64,000 nt of DNA from Rhodobacter sp. Har01. GTDB lineage: Bacteria; Pseudomonadota; Alphaproteobacteria; Rhodobacterales; Rhodobacteraceae. The notes beneath the pieces are model-generated. The model was given only the letters and a program-made list of their open reading frames with translations, was not told the DNA's origin and did not search any database. This document shows, one piece after another, positions 8,268 through 16,424 of the stretch; the stretch's first letter is position 1, and every line of letters begins with the position of its first letter. Both the position numbers and the translations under genes were made by a program. Location of the stretch: positions 558,001 to 622,000 of the forward strand of contig NZ_JAJCTD010000001.1 in NCBI RefSeq assembly GCF_020564565.1, read 5' to 3'.

Positions 8268-9460
8268 GGCGGGTGGTCATCACCGGCGCGGGCAGCGTCA
8301 ATGCTCTGGCCAGCGACGTGCCCGGCACCTGGGCCGCGATGACCGCGGGGCAGTCCGGCATCGGTGCGCTGGCGTTCCGCGATGTCGAGCGGCTGGCGAT
8401 CCGCATTGGCGCACAGGTCAAGGGCTGGGACGAGACCGCCCGGTTCAGCCGCGGCGAGATCGCGCTTTATGACCGCTTCACCCAGTTCGCGGTGGTGGCG
8501 GCGGCCGAAGCCCTGGCCATGGCGGGGGGCGAGGCCGGGCAGGGCGCGGGCGTCATCATCGGCAGCGCGGCGGGCGGGATATCCACCTGGGAGGACAGCT
8601 ATCGCGCGGTGTTTGCCGAGGGCAGGAACCGGGTGCCGCCGCTGGTGGTGCCGCGGCTGATGGGCAATGCGGCGGCCAGCCATGTGGCGATGCGGCACGG
8701 GCTGACCGGGCCGGCGTTTGCGGTCAGTTCGGCCTGCGCCAGTTCCAACCATGCGCTGGGGCTGGCCTTCCGCATGGTGCGCGACGGCCAGGCGCCGGCG
8801 ATGCTGGCCGGCGGCGCCGAGGCGATGCTGTGTTTCGGCGGGGTGAAGGCCTGGGAATCGCTGCGGGTGATGTCACCCGACGGTTGCCGGCCGTTCGATG
8901 CGCGCCGCAACGGCATGGTGATGGGCGAGGGGGCCGCGGTCTTCGTGCTGGAGGACGCTGCGCGTGCGGCGGCGCGGGGGGCGGTGGCCTTGGCCGAGGT
9001 CGCCGGCTTCGGCATGACGGCCGATGCGGGTGACATCGTGGTGCCCTCGGCCACTGGCGCGGCGGCGGCGATGCGCGCGGCCCTGGCCGAGGCACAGATG
9101 GACCCGGCCGAGGTGGGTTACGTCAACGCCCATGGCACCGGCACCCAGGTCAACGACCGCACCGAAGTGGCGGCGATCCGGGCGGCGTTCGGGGCGGCGG
9201 CCGAGGGGCTGATGGTCAGTTCGACCAAGGCGATGCATGGCCATGCCATCGGCGCGACGGGGGCGATCGAATTGCTGGCAGCGATTCTGGCGTTGAAGGA
9301 CGGGATCGTGCCGCCGACCGTGGGGCTGGATCAGCCCGACCCCGGTTGCGACCTTGACCATGTCCCGAACGAGGCGCGCCGCGCCCCTGTGGGCGCGGCG
9401 CTGTCGAATGCCTTTGCCTTTGGCGGCCTGAACGCCGTTCTGGCGCTGCGGGCGGTCTGA
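8264..9460 (+). CDS. Beta-ketoacyl-ACP synthase (FabF-type) of the lpxD operon
   Basis: 398 residues. It condenses malonyl-ACP with an acyl chain to give 3-oxoacyl-ACP. The Cys-His-His triad of the FabF/KAS II class is visible: C158 (SSACASSNHAL), H290 (NAHGTGTQVNDRTE) and H327 (KAMHGHAIGATG). Length is near family norm (about 410). It is coupled to the upstream ACP by a four-base overlap, and no ketoreductase or dehydratase follows; the next gene converges, with stops only 4 bp apart. The missing reductase suggests the product is either handed to general FabG or used as the 3-oxo form. Confidence 0.88.
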   Translation: MRRVVITGAGSVNALASDVPGTWAAMTAGQSGIGALAFRDVERLAIRIGAQVKGWDETARFSRGEIALYDRFTQFAVVAAAEALAMAGGEAGQGAGVIIGSAAGGISTWEDSYRAVFAEGRNRVPPLVVPRLMGNAAASHVAMRHGLTGPAFAVSSACASSNHALGLAFRMVRDGQAPAMLAGGAEAMLCFGGVKAWESLRVMSPDGCRPFDARRNGMVMGEGAAVFVLEDAARAAARGAVALAEVAGFGMTADAGDIVVPSATGAAAAMRAALAEAQMDPAEVGYVNAHGTGTQVNDRTEVAAIRAAFGAAAEGLMVSSTKAMHGHAIGATGAIELLAAILALKDGIVPPTVGLDQPDPGCDLDHVPNEARRAPVGAALSNAFAFGGLNAVLALRAV

Positions 9461-9464
9461 CGGA

Positions 9465-10148
9465 CTAGTTGCCGCCGTCGGCCGGTTTCGCCGCCGCGGC
9501 CGCATCGGCGGCCTTGTTGGCGGCACCGACCGCATCCATGCCGGCGGTGAAGCCCTTGAGCGAGACTTCGAGCACCACCTTCTGATCCGGCGCCACGAAC
9601 GGCACGATGACCGCGGTTGCCTTGGCGCCCTTCTTCAGCATGTCCACCTCTTCGGTGGTAAAGCCGATGCGGGCGACGCAGCCGATCTGGGCGCAGAAGG
9701 TGAAGGGATAGGCGCGCGGCTTGTTGCCATCGACCTCGATCCGCAGCCCTTCGGTGAGCAGGGTTTCCAAGGGCGCGATGAAGGTGGCGCCGGCAACGGC
9801 AGGGCCTTCGCTGCCTTCGGGCAGGGTGAAGACCGAGAATTCGGCGACCGAGTTGCCGTCCTGGTCCTTGAGCAGCTGGTACAGCTGGCAGGGATCGGCC
9901 GAAAGGTCGGTCTTGACGCAGCGCTGGTCCCAGGAATCGAAGCTGGCTGCGGTGTAGGTGTCGCCGACCTTGGGCGTGCCACCGACTTCGACCCCGAGGG
10001 TCAGGTCGTCGGCCTTGGCGGCATCGGCCGGTGCTGCGTCGCCCGTCATCCCCTCGGCGGGTGCAGTGGTGTCCTGGGCGGCCAGCGGCAGCGGCGCCGC
10101 GGCCAGCGCCAGAAGCAGGGCGAGGCGGGAAATCGGGGGTCTTGGCAT
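9465..10148 (-). CDS. Invasion-associated locus B (IalB) family exported protein
   Basis: 227 residues. A signal peptide (SRLALLLALAAAPLPLAAQ, about residues 6-24) is followed by an Ala/Asp-rich linker. The IalB domain then has its paired cysteines in DQRCVK/DPCQLY and FCAQIGC, and ends with the usual SLKGFTAGMDAV. A low-complexity Ala/Lys tail closes the protein. The start at 10148 follows GAAGGA; an ATG 26 codons upstream has no leader logic. IalB proteins are widespread periplasmic proteins in alphaproteobacteria with unclear function; the name comes from Bartonella. A sigma70-like promoter (CTGACA-17-TAAGGA) lies at 10217-10245. Confidence 0.85.
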   Translation of the reverse strand: MPRPPISRLALLLALAAAPLPLAAQDTTAPAEGMTGDAAPADAAKADDLTLGVEVGGTPKVGDTYTAASFDSWDQRCVKTDLSADPCQLYQLLKDQDGNSVAEFSVFTLPEGSEGPAVAGATFIAPLETLLTEGLRIEVDGNKPRAYPFTFCAQIGCVARIGFTTEEVDMLKKGAKATAVIVPFVAPDQKVVLEVSLKGFTAGMDAVGAANKAADAAAAAKPADGGN

Positions 10149-10216
10149 GGAATGCTGGTCCTTCGGTTCGGGCGCGATGGCCGCGCAGGCCGGGTGTCGG
10201 CCCGGCATCGGGCGCG

Positions 10217-10245
10217 TCCTTAGCACGCGGTCCGCGCCATGTCAG
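10217..10245 (-). promoter_or_regulatory. Probable promoter of ialB
   Basis: Reading the minus strand, CTGACA (10245-10240), a 17-bp spacer and TAAGGA (10222-10217). This is close to the Rhodobacter housekeeping pattern of a good -35 with a weak -10. It would give a leader of about 60 nt for ialB. Confidence 0.45.
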
Positions 10246-10299
10246 TTGAGAAAAGCGCGAGCGGCGGCGGCTTGCCGCAAGATCGGAGCGCAAGAATGG

Positions 10300-10380
10300 A
10301 CAAAGGGCCGGAAGTCCGGCCCTTTGAGGACGCCTGAGGCGTGGTGTTCTTTGCTCCCTGTCGGACTGGCCGACTTCATG
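10300..10380 (-). ncRNA. Candidate small RNA 1 (minus strand, about 80 nt)
   Basis: A minus-strand promoter TTGACG (10415-10410), 17-bp spacer, TAGCGT (10392-10387) would start transcription near 10380. The next 80 nt fold into three hairpins: GTCGG/CCGAC, ACGCC/GGCGT, and a terminal 11-bp perfect stem AAAGGGCCGGA/TCCGGCCCTTT (10302-10325). No reading frame of note. It lies upstream of ialB on the same strand, so it could instead be a structured long leader of ialB, but ialB has its own closer promoter. No known Rfam family was recognised. Confidence 0.4.
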
Positions 10381-10462
10381 GCCGGAACGCTAAGGCGGTT
10401 TTCCGGCTCCGTCAACGGGATTCTTCAGCTGTGGACCGGGGGAACCCGGGGGAAAAGATGTG

Positions 10463-10491
10463 AAAAAACCGCGCCTTTCGGGAAGGCGCGG
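10463..10491 (-). terminator. Orphan intrinsic terminator on the minus strand
   Basis: Read on the minus strand, CCGCGCCTT, loop CCCGA, AAGGCGCGG, followed immediately by TTTTTT (complement of 10463-10468). This is a textbook Rho-independent terminator, but no minus-strand protein gene lies upstream of it: the next gene, at 10639, is on the plus strand. It therefore implies an unannotated minus-strand transcript from 10492-10640. Confidence 0.8.
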
Positions 10492-10575
10492 CCAGTTCAA
10501 CAGGGAGGAAGTCACAGCCGGAAAGGCAGGAGACGCGCCCTCGGCACGATCCAGACTGGCACCGAACGGTTAAGA
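10463..10575 (-). ncRNA. Candidate small RNA 2 (minus strand, ends at orphan terminator)
   Basis: Inferred from the strong minus-strand terminator at 10463-10491 with no upstream protein gene. An AT-rich patch (ATACATTCTTAACC on the minus strand, about 10587-10570) is the only plausible -10 region. The transcript would be about 110 nt and contains CTTCCTCCCTG, an anti-Shine-Dalgarno-like CU-rich segment of the kind found in loops of rhodobacterial sRNAs. The 5' end is a guess. Confidence 0.35.
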
Positions 10576-10638
10576 ATGTATGGTGGCTGCGCGCGCCCGC
10601 TTGCCGGGCAGGCGGGTCTTGGCGTCGGGAGGTGACAG

Positions 10639-12201
10639 GTGTCGGACGAGGCGATTTTCGTGGGCGGAGGCGGCGAGGGCTATGGCTTGCCCCAGACCTT
10701 GCTGTTGAAATACGGCAACCGGCACGGGCTGATCGCCGGCGCCACCGGCACCGGCAAGACGGTGACGCTGCAGGTGCTGGCCGAGGGCTTTTCGGCCGCC
10801 GGCGTGCCGGTCTTTCTGTCGGACGTGAAGGGGGATCTGTCGGGCCTGTGCCAGGCCGGGTCGGACACCCACAAGCTGCACGAGGCCTTTGCCAAGCGCG
10901 CCGCGACCATCGGCTGGACCATCGCCTACCGCGCCTTTCCGGTGACGTTCTGGGATCTGTTCGGCGAAAAGGGCCACCCGATCCGCACCACGGTGGCCGA
11001 GATGGGCCCCTTGCTGCTGAGCCGTCTGCTGGAACTGTCCGAGCCGCAGGAGGGTGTGCTGAACGTCGCCTTCCGGCTGGCCGACGAAGAGGGCCTGCCG
11101 CTTCTGGACCTGAAGGACCTGCAGGCGCTGCTGACCTTCGTGGCCGAGAACGCCGATGCGATGTCGGCCCGCTACGGGCTGGTGTCGAAGGAATCGGTCG
11201 GCGCCATCCAGCGCCGCCTTCTGGTGCTGGAGAACGAGGGCGGCGCCAAATTGTTCGGTGAGCCGGCGCTGGACCTGGCCGACCTGATGCTGACCGATGC
11301 GAACGGCAACGGCCGGGTGTCGATCCTGGCCTCGGACCGGCTGATGAACAGCCCGCGGCTTTACGCGACCTTCCTGCTGTGGCTGCTGTCGGAACTGTTC
11401 GAGGCCCTGCCCGAGGTGGGCGACCCCGACAAGCCCAAGCTGGTGTTCTTCTTCGACGAGGCGCACCTGCTGTTCGACGACGCGCCCAAGGCACTGGTGG
11501 CGAAGGTCGAGCAGGTGGCGCGACTGATCCGGTCCAAGGGGGTGGGGGTCTATTTCATCACCCAGAACCCCGCCGACGTGCCGGAGAACATCCTGGGCCA
11601 GTTGGGCAACCGGGTGCAGCACGCGCTGCGCGCCTTTACCGCCAAGGACCAGAAGGACCTGCGCATGGCGGCGCAGAACTACCGGCAGAACCCGCGGTTC
11701 CTGATCGAGGACGCGATCCGCGATGTCGGCACCGGCGAGGCGGTGACCTCGTTCCTGGAACTGAAGGGCATCCCCGGCGTGGCCGAGCGCACCTTGGTGC
11801 GGCCGCCGTCCAGCCGGCTGGGGCCCTGCGACGAGGGGGTGCGGGCGCAGGTGCTGGCCGGCTCTCCGGTGGCGGGCAAGTACGACCAGGCGGTCGACCG
11901 CGACAGCGCCTATGAGATGCTGGCGCGAAAGGCCAAGGAAAAGGCGCGCGCGGCGGCAGCGGATGAAGCGGCGGCGCAGCGCGACGGCGGCGGTGGCGGG
12001 CTGACGCTGGACCTGGAAGAGTTCAACCGCGGCCGGCGCTTTGACGGCGGCCCGACCGAGGCGCGGACGAAGCGGACCACCTCCAGCCGGTCGGATTCGA
12101 TCACCGAGACCTTCGCCAAGAGCTTTGCCCGCCAGCTGGGCACCAAGGGCGGCCAGGCGATCGTGCGCGGGGTGCTGGGCACCCTGTTCGGCCGGCGTTG
12201 A
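10639..12201 (+). CDS. HerA-like ATPase (DUF853 family)
   Basis: 520 residues. It is a hexameric FtsK/HerA-superfamily P-loop ATPase with Walker A GATGTGKTVT (about residues 35-44) and Walker B KLVFFFDEAHLLF (about 267-279), followed by the arginine-bearing FITQNPADVPENILGQLGNR region. The C-terminal third is charged and low-complexity. The start is GTG at 10639 behind GGGAGG. Family members are often called 'helicase HerA-like', but most lack a demonstrated DNA role and do not sit with NurA; none is nearby here. It is a stand-alone gene. Confidence 0.85.
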   Translation: MSDEAIFVGGGGEGYGLPQTLLLKYGNRHGLIAGATGTGKTVTLQVLAEGFSAAGVPVFLSDVKGDLSGLCQAGSDTHKLHEAFAKRAATIGWTIAYRAFPVTFWDLFGEKGHPIRTTVAEMGPLLLSRLLELSEPQEGVLNVAFRLADEEGLPLLDLKDLQALLTFVAENADAMSARYGLVSKESVGAIQRRLLVLENEGGAKLFGEPALDLADLMLTDANGNGRVSILASDRLMNSPRLYATFLLWLLSELFEALPEVGDPDKPKLVFFFDEAHLLFDDAPKALVAKVEQVARLIRSKGVGVYFITQNPADVPENILGQLGNRVQHALRAFTAKDQKDLRMAAQNYRQNPRFLIEDAIRDVGTGEAVTSFLELKGIPGVAERTLVRPPSSRLGPCDEGVRAQVLAGSPVAGKYDQAVDRDSAYEMLARKAKEKARAAAADEAAAQRDGGGGGLTLDLEEFNRGRRFDGGPTEARTKRTTSSRSDSITETFAKSFARQLGTKGGQAIVRGVLGTLFGRR

Positions 12202-12205
12202 GGCA

Positions 12206-12254
12206 CCGGAATTCGAAGTCGAATTCCGGCCACGATTTCCGGTTTCGGAAATCG
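12206..12254. repeat. Paired palindromic intergenic element, copy 2
   Basis: CCGGAATTCG/CGAATTCCGG (12206-12229, 4-nt loop) followed by CGATTTCCG/CGGAAATCG (12233-12254, 4-nt loop). Same two dyads as copy 1 but in the opposite order. It fills the gap between convergent stops, so here it could also terminate both transcripts, although no U-run follows either stem. Confidence 0.75.
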
Positions 12255-12265
12255 GTTCCCCGGCG

Positions 12266-13555
12266 TCACAGCGGGCGCAGCTTCAGCCGGGTCAGGCGGT
12301 TTTCGCGCCGCGCCATCACCTCGAAGCGGAAACCGTGGAAGGCAAACACCTGGCCCTCGGTGGGAATCATCTGGGCCTCGTGGATGACCAGGCCGGCCAG
12401 GGTGTTCGCCTCGTTGTCGGGCAATGCCCAGTCCATGGCGCGGTTCAGGTCGCGGATGGTCATCGCACCATCGACCACCCAGGCGCCGTCCTCGGTGGCC
12501 GTGAGGTGGCCCTCTTTTGCCACCACGTCGAATTCGTCGGTGATCTCGCCGACGATCTCTTCCAGGATGTCTTCCAGCGTGATCAGCCCCTGCAGCCCGC
12601 CGTATTCGTCGACCACCAGGGCAAAATGCGTGCGCCGCTTGAGGAATTCGCGCATCTGTTCGTCCAGCGCGGTGGTCTCGGGGATGAAGTAGGGCTTCAT
12701 CGCGACCTTGGCGATGTCCAGCGCGGCAAGGCCCTCGGTCGGGCTGTCCGGGCCGCGGATCAGGCGGTCGACCTCGCGCAGCAGGTCCTTGACATGCACC
12801 ACGCCCAGGATGTTGTCGTCCGAGCCGCGGAACACCGGCAACCGGGTGTGGGCCGAGGCCAGCACCTGCGACAGGATCGCCTCGGGCGGGTTGTCGGCGT
12901 CGATCATCTCGATCTGCCGGCGGTGGCGCATGATCTCGTCCACCGTGCGTTCGCCCAGGTCAAGGGCGCCAAGCAGGCGGTTGCGGCTTTCCCTGGCGAC
13001 GGCACCGGCGGTATGGCCCAGGGCGATGGCGCCGGCGATTTCCTCGCGCAGGGCCAGCATGTTGCCTTCGGGGTTTGCCCTGACCCCCATCAGCCACAAC
13101 AGGCTGCGCACCAGGATGCGAACCAGTGCCACGATGGGCGAGAACAGCAGGATCAGCACCCGGATCGGCGGGGCGACCCGGGTCGCAACCGGCTCGGGGA
13201 AGGTGATGGCCAGCGTCTTCGGCAGCACCTCGCCGAAGATCAGCACCAGTGCCGTCATCCCCATCGTCGCCAGCGCCACCCCGGAATCGCCGAACAGCCG
13301 CGTCATCAGGGCAGTGGCCAGCGAGGCGGACAGGATGTTCACCACGTTGTTGCCCAGCAGCAGGGCACCGATCATCCGTTCGCGGTCCTCGGTGATCCGC
13401 AGGGCGGTTCTTGCCCCGCGCGATCCCTTGTCGGCCTGCGCCGTCAGCTTGGCCCGGGATGCGGCGGTCAGCGCCGTTTCGGACCCCGAAAAGAAGGCCG
13501 AGGCGACCAGCAGCGCCAGCACGGCAAGAACAGTGATCCAGAAGGCGGTATCCAT
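12266..13555 (-). CDS. CNNM/CorC-type protein: DUF21 membrane domain, CBS pair, CorC_HlyC domain
   Basis: 429 residues. An N-terminal DUF21/CNNM domain with about four membrane segments (residues 7-25, 65-95, 100-150) opens with FFSGSETALTAAS. A CBS pair (about 215-335) contains LPVFRGSDDNILGVVHVKDLL and VDEYGGLQGLITLEDILEEIVG. A C-terminal transporter-associated CorC_HlyC domain ends in RLTRLKLRPL. The family is annotated 'hemolysin', but characterised relatives act in Mg2+/Co2+ efflux or sensing. It is the last gene of a minus-strand set with xerD 33 bp upstream. Confidence 0.87.
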   Translation of the reverse strand: MDTAFWITVLAVLALLVASAFFSGSETALTAASRAKLTAQADKGSRGARTALRITEDRERMIGALLLGNNVVNILSASLATALMTRLFGDSGVALATMGMTALVLIFGEVLPKTLAITFPEPVATRVAPPIRVLILLFSPIVALVRILVRSLLWLMGVRANPEGNMLALREEIAGAIALGHTAGAVARESRNRLLGALDLGERTVDEIMRHRRQIEMIDADNPPEAILSQVLASAHTRLPVFRGSDDNILGVVHVKDLLREVDRLIRGPDSPTEGLAALDIAKVAMKPYFIPETTALDEQMREFLKRRTHFALVVDEYGGLQGLITLEDILEEIVGEITDEFDVVAKEGHLTATEDGAWVVDGAMTIRDLNRAMDWALPDNEANTLAGLVIHEAQMIPTEGQVFAFHGFRFEVMARRENRLTRLKLRPL

Positions 13556-13588
13556 GGCAATCCCAGGGCGCGCGGCGATGGCCCGATG

Positions 13589-14539
13589 TTATGCCCGCGA
13601 CCGGCGCGGTTTCGCAAGCGGGTGGCGGGTCAGCACCAGGTCCTTGAGGTGGTCGTCCAGGACATGAGTGTAGATTTCGGTGGTGGCCACGTCGGCATGG
13701 CCCAGCAAGGTCTGGATCACCCGCAGATCGGCGCCGCCGGCCAGCAGGTGGGTGGCGAAGGCGTGCCGCAGCACATGCGGCGTGACCGTGCCGGGCGACA
13801 GACCCGCCCGCACGGCCACCGCCTTGAGCAGGGCAAAGAAATTCTGCCGGGTCAGGTGGCCCTCGGCGCCCGGGCCGGGGAACAGGTGTTTCGGCACCGG
13901 CTTGCCGGCCTTGCGGGCCGCGTCCGCCTCGGCGTCCAGATGCACCAGCCAGGCCGCGACGGCGGCGCGGGCGGGGCCCGAGACGGGCACCATCCGCTCC
14001 TTGCCGCCCTTGCCGCGCACCAGGATCATCCGCGGCCCCCCGCGCACCGCCGCCTGCGGCAGCGACACCAGTTCGCTGACCCGCAGGCCGGTGGCGTAGA
14101 GAAGCTCGACCAGGGCGGTGTTGCGCAGCCGCTCGGCCGCAGTCCGGCCATGGTCGCGGGCGGCGTCCAGCAGGCGGGCGACCTCGTCCTGGGTCAGGGT
14201 CTGCGGCAGGCCTTGCGCCTTGCCGGGGCCGCTGATGCGCAGCGCCGGGTTGTCGGCGCGCCAGCCTTCGTCGAAGGCAAAGCGGTAAAGCTGGCGGATG
14301 GCCGACAGCCGGCGGGCGCGGGTGGCCTTGGCCAGGCCCTGTGCATCGCAGGCCACCAGATAGGATTCGACCGCCGTCCGCTCCAGGCTCGCCAGGTCAT
14401 GGCCGTGCCGGGCGCACCAGTCGACAAAGTCCTTGAGGTCGCGGCCATAGGCCAGGCGGGTGTTGCGCGCCGCATCCTGTTCGGCGGCGATGGCGTCCAG
14501 GAAGGTCGAGATCCACTGCGACGGGGCGGCCGGAGCCAT
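13589..14539 (-). CDS. xerD: Site-specific tyrosine recombinase XerD
   Basis: 316 residues. It resolves chromosome dimers at dif together with XerC. A SAM-like core-binding domain (residues 5-90) is followed by the catalytic domain with R153 (ATGLRVSEL), K177 (RGKGGKER), H255 and R258 (PHVLRHAFATHLL), H281 (LLGHADVATT) and Y290 (EIYTHV). The set is complete. The length and chromosomal operon context argue for the housekeeping enzyme rather than a phage integrase. It starts 5 bp after the stop of the upstream exported protein gene. Confidence 0.92.
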   Translation of the reverse strand: MAPAAPSQWISTFLDAIAAEQDAARNTRLAYGRDLKDFVDWCARHGHDLASLERTAVESYLVACDAQGLAKATRARRLSAIRQLYRFAFDEGWRADNPALRISGPGKAQGLPQTLTQDEVARLLDAARDHGRTAAERLRNTALVELLYATGLRVSELVSLPQAAVRGGPRMILVRGKGGKERMVPVSGPARAAVAAWLVHLDAEADAARKAGKPVPKHLFPGPGAEGHLTRQNFFALLKAVAVRAGLSPGTVTPHVLRHAFATHLLAGGADLRVIQTLLGHADVATTEIYTHVLDDHLKDLVLTRHPLAKPRRSRA

Positions 14540-14544
14540 GCGTG

Positions 14545-16116
14545 TCAGCCCCGCCGTTCCAGAATCATCAGTTCCAGTGCGGTGCGTCGTGCCACGCCGT
14601 CCAGGCCGACGCTGCGCAGAAGCGACAGGCCATGGGTCACGCCGCTCAGGTCGCCCTCGACGCCGCGGGCGATTTCCTCGATGGCCAGCAGGATGGCCTC
14701 GCCCAGCCGGTCTTCTTCGATCAGCGCCCGGGTCTCCGGGGAAATCTCGGGTGCAAGGAAGGCCGGGACGATGGCACGGCCGATGCTGTCGGGCGCGGCA
14801 ACGCCGTCCAACTGACCCAGCGCAAGGGCCGCAAGGAAGGATTCGGTCGCATCGCTGGCGATGCGATCCTTGGCCGCGGTCGCTGCCGACGGCGACAGCA
14901 GCGCCACGCGGAACGCCATGGAAGCCGCCTCGCCAGTCAGCGAAAGCCCGGCCAGGTCGCGGCCGTAGAGCAGCGCGAAGGGCACTTCCAGTTCGGCCTC
15001 CTGCATCTGCGACCAGACCGGTGGCAGGGTCTGGGTCACCCGCTGCGGGTCCCCCGACTGCATCGCGGCGTCGAAGTCCTGAAAGGCGGCGACGCGGTCC
15101 CAGACTCCGCCCGAGGCGGCCGGATCGCGGTCGGTATAGAGCCCGAGGATCACGTTCGGCGCGATGGTCCCGGCGCGGGTCAGCCGCTCGGCCGCCTCGA
15201 TCTGCCCCTTCCAGCCCGCCGCGGGGCCGGTCTCGGCATAGGCGAAGGCGACCGGCAGCGAGGCGGTGGGCAGCGATTCCCCGATCGCTTCATAGATTTT
15301 CCAATCCAGCGGCGTGACCGGATTGGGCGGTGGCGGCATCAGTTCGCCGTCGAAGAGATCGGGTTCCAGGAACCGCGCCAGCAGTTCGGATTCGGCCGAG
15401 TTCACCTGACCCAGCGCCGCCGCCGTCTGCAGCGTCAGCGCCGCCACCTCCCACTGGCCGGCCCGCGCCAGGCAGAACACCCGGGCTTGCAGCGTGGGTG
15501 CAAGGCCGGGGTTGGCCTGCATGGTGTCGCAGGCGCGGTCCTCATTGCCGGTCAGAAGCGCCACGTCGAAGGCGCGGCGGAACAGCTCCGGGGTCTCGAT
15601 GCCGGCAATGTCGATCAGCGCCGCCGCCTGTTCCAGCGCACCGATTTGCAGCAGCTTGTCGACGCGCGCCAGCAAGAGCCGGCCCTGGGCTTCGGAATCC
15701 GCCGGGGCCGCGGTCTCGGCCAGCAGGATGGTCAGGAACAGCTGGCGCAGCGCCGGCAGGCTGTCCATCCGGTCGCGGATGATCGCCTGTGCGACTTCGT
15801 CGGTGCGCCCCGCGCCCCAAAGATCATGCGGCAGGCCCGAGACCGCCGGCGCGATCAGCCCCACCGCATCGGGCGAGGGACCGTCAAGCGGCGTCGTCGC
15901 CACCGCGGCCGGCAGCGCGCTGGCATCGGTCACCGGCGGCTCGTCCGGTCGCGCCACCACCGCCGGCGTGCCCGAGGGCAGCACCGTGGCTGCGGGTGTT
16001 GCCACCGATTGCGACAGCCAGTCGATGGCCGACAACGGATCGCCGCCCGCCGCCAGCGCGGCCGGGGCGTTCAGACCCAGGGCCAGGCACAGGCCGAGGC
16101 GCAGCTCAGTCCGCAT
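14545..16116 (-). CDS. Exported protein of unknown function, upstream of xerD
   Basis: 523 residues, not recognised as a named family. Start 16116 gives a classical signal peptide (RLGLCLALGLNAPAALA, to about residue 22). The mature part is acidic, Ala/Leu-rich and predicted helical, with repeated pairs of amphipathic helices such as AVDKLLQIGALEQAAALID-type stretches suggesting a TPR-like or superhelical scaffold. No catalytic motif was seen. Its ATG lies within the last codons of a 44-residue membrane-peptide gene (11-bp overlap) and its stop is 5 bp from xerD, so it belongs to a four-gene operon. Probably periplasmic. Confidence 0.75.
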   Translation of the reverse strand: MRTELRLGLCLALGLNAPAALAAGGDPLSAIDWLSQSVATPAATVLPSGTPAVVARPDEPPVTDASALPAAVATTPLDGPSPDAVGLIAPAVSGLPHDLWGAGRTDEVAQAIIRDRMDSLPALRQLFLTILLAETAAPADSEAQGRLLLARVDKLLQIGALEQAAALIDIAGIETPELFRRAFDVALLTGNEDRACDTMQANPGLAPTLQARVFCLARAGQWEVAALTLQTAAALGQVNSAESELLARFLEPDLFDGELMPPPPNPVTPLDWKIYEAIGESLPTASLPVAFAYAETGPAAGWKGQIEAAERLTRAGTIAPNVILGLYTDRDPAASGGVWDRVAAFQDFDAAMQSGDPQRVTQTLPPVWSQMQEAELEVPFALLYGRDLAGLSLTGEAASMAFRVALLSPSAATAAKDRIASDATESFLAALALGQLDGVAAPDSIGRAIVPAFLAPEISPETRALIEEDRLGEAILLAIEEIARGVEGDLSGVTHGLSLLRSVGLDGVARRTALELMILERRG

Positions 16117-16240
16117 CCAGCACCACGGGTTTCTTGACCTCTTGCTGGTCGGGCGAAAGGTCGCCGAGATAGGCGAAGCCGGTGAGCCCGACGAATCCGA
16201 TGATCGCGAGCAGCACCAGCGCCTTGAAGATTCGCCCCAT
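16106..16240 (-). CDS. 44-residue single-pass membrane peptide
   Basis: ATG at 16240, stop TGA at 16106-16108. It encodes MGRIFKALVLLAIIGFVGLT followed by GFAYLGDLSPDQQEVKKPVVLDAD. Residues 6-24 form one clear membrane segment, and the C-terminal half is polar with a Pro/Lys patch. A leader AAGGACAGGCAAGC precedes the ATG. It overlaps the start of the downstream exported-protein gene by 11 bp, which supports it being translated. Function unknown. The tight coupling suggests a partner or membrane anchor for that exported protein. Confidence 0.7.
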   Translation of the reverse strand: MGRIFKALVLLAIIGFVGLTGFAYLGDLSPDQQEVKKPVVLDAD

Positions 16241-16424
16241 GCTTGCCTGTCCTTGTTCTGCCTGGTCTGCCTCTGCGCCCGGCTCCGATCCGTTGACCGA
16301 ACCCTGTGGCCCGGGCGCATGCGGTGATTGTATATGGCTTTCCGCGCAAGATCACGGCATTGAGGCAGGGAATGCGACGGATCGGCAAGGCCGCGCCGGA
16401 CCGATCACGACATGGTGAAAGGCA

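Noticed and set aside
8004..9460. The ACP and ketosynthase as the rhizobial acpXL/fabF2XL system for very long acyl chains
   Set aside because: The rhizobial cluster carries two ketosynthases, a dehydrase and LpxXL, all absent here.
13589..14539. xerD as a phage integrase
   Set aside because: Length, complete XerD-type active site and operon context match the housekeeping recombinase; no phage genes nearby.
12041..14815. A 924-codon plus-strand frame across the CorC-like gene and xerD
   Set aside because: It crosses two convergent, motif-complete genes and the paired palindrome; no homologous domain is visible.
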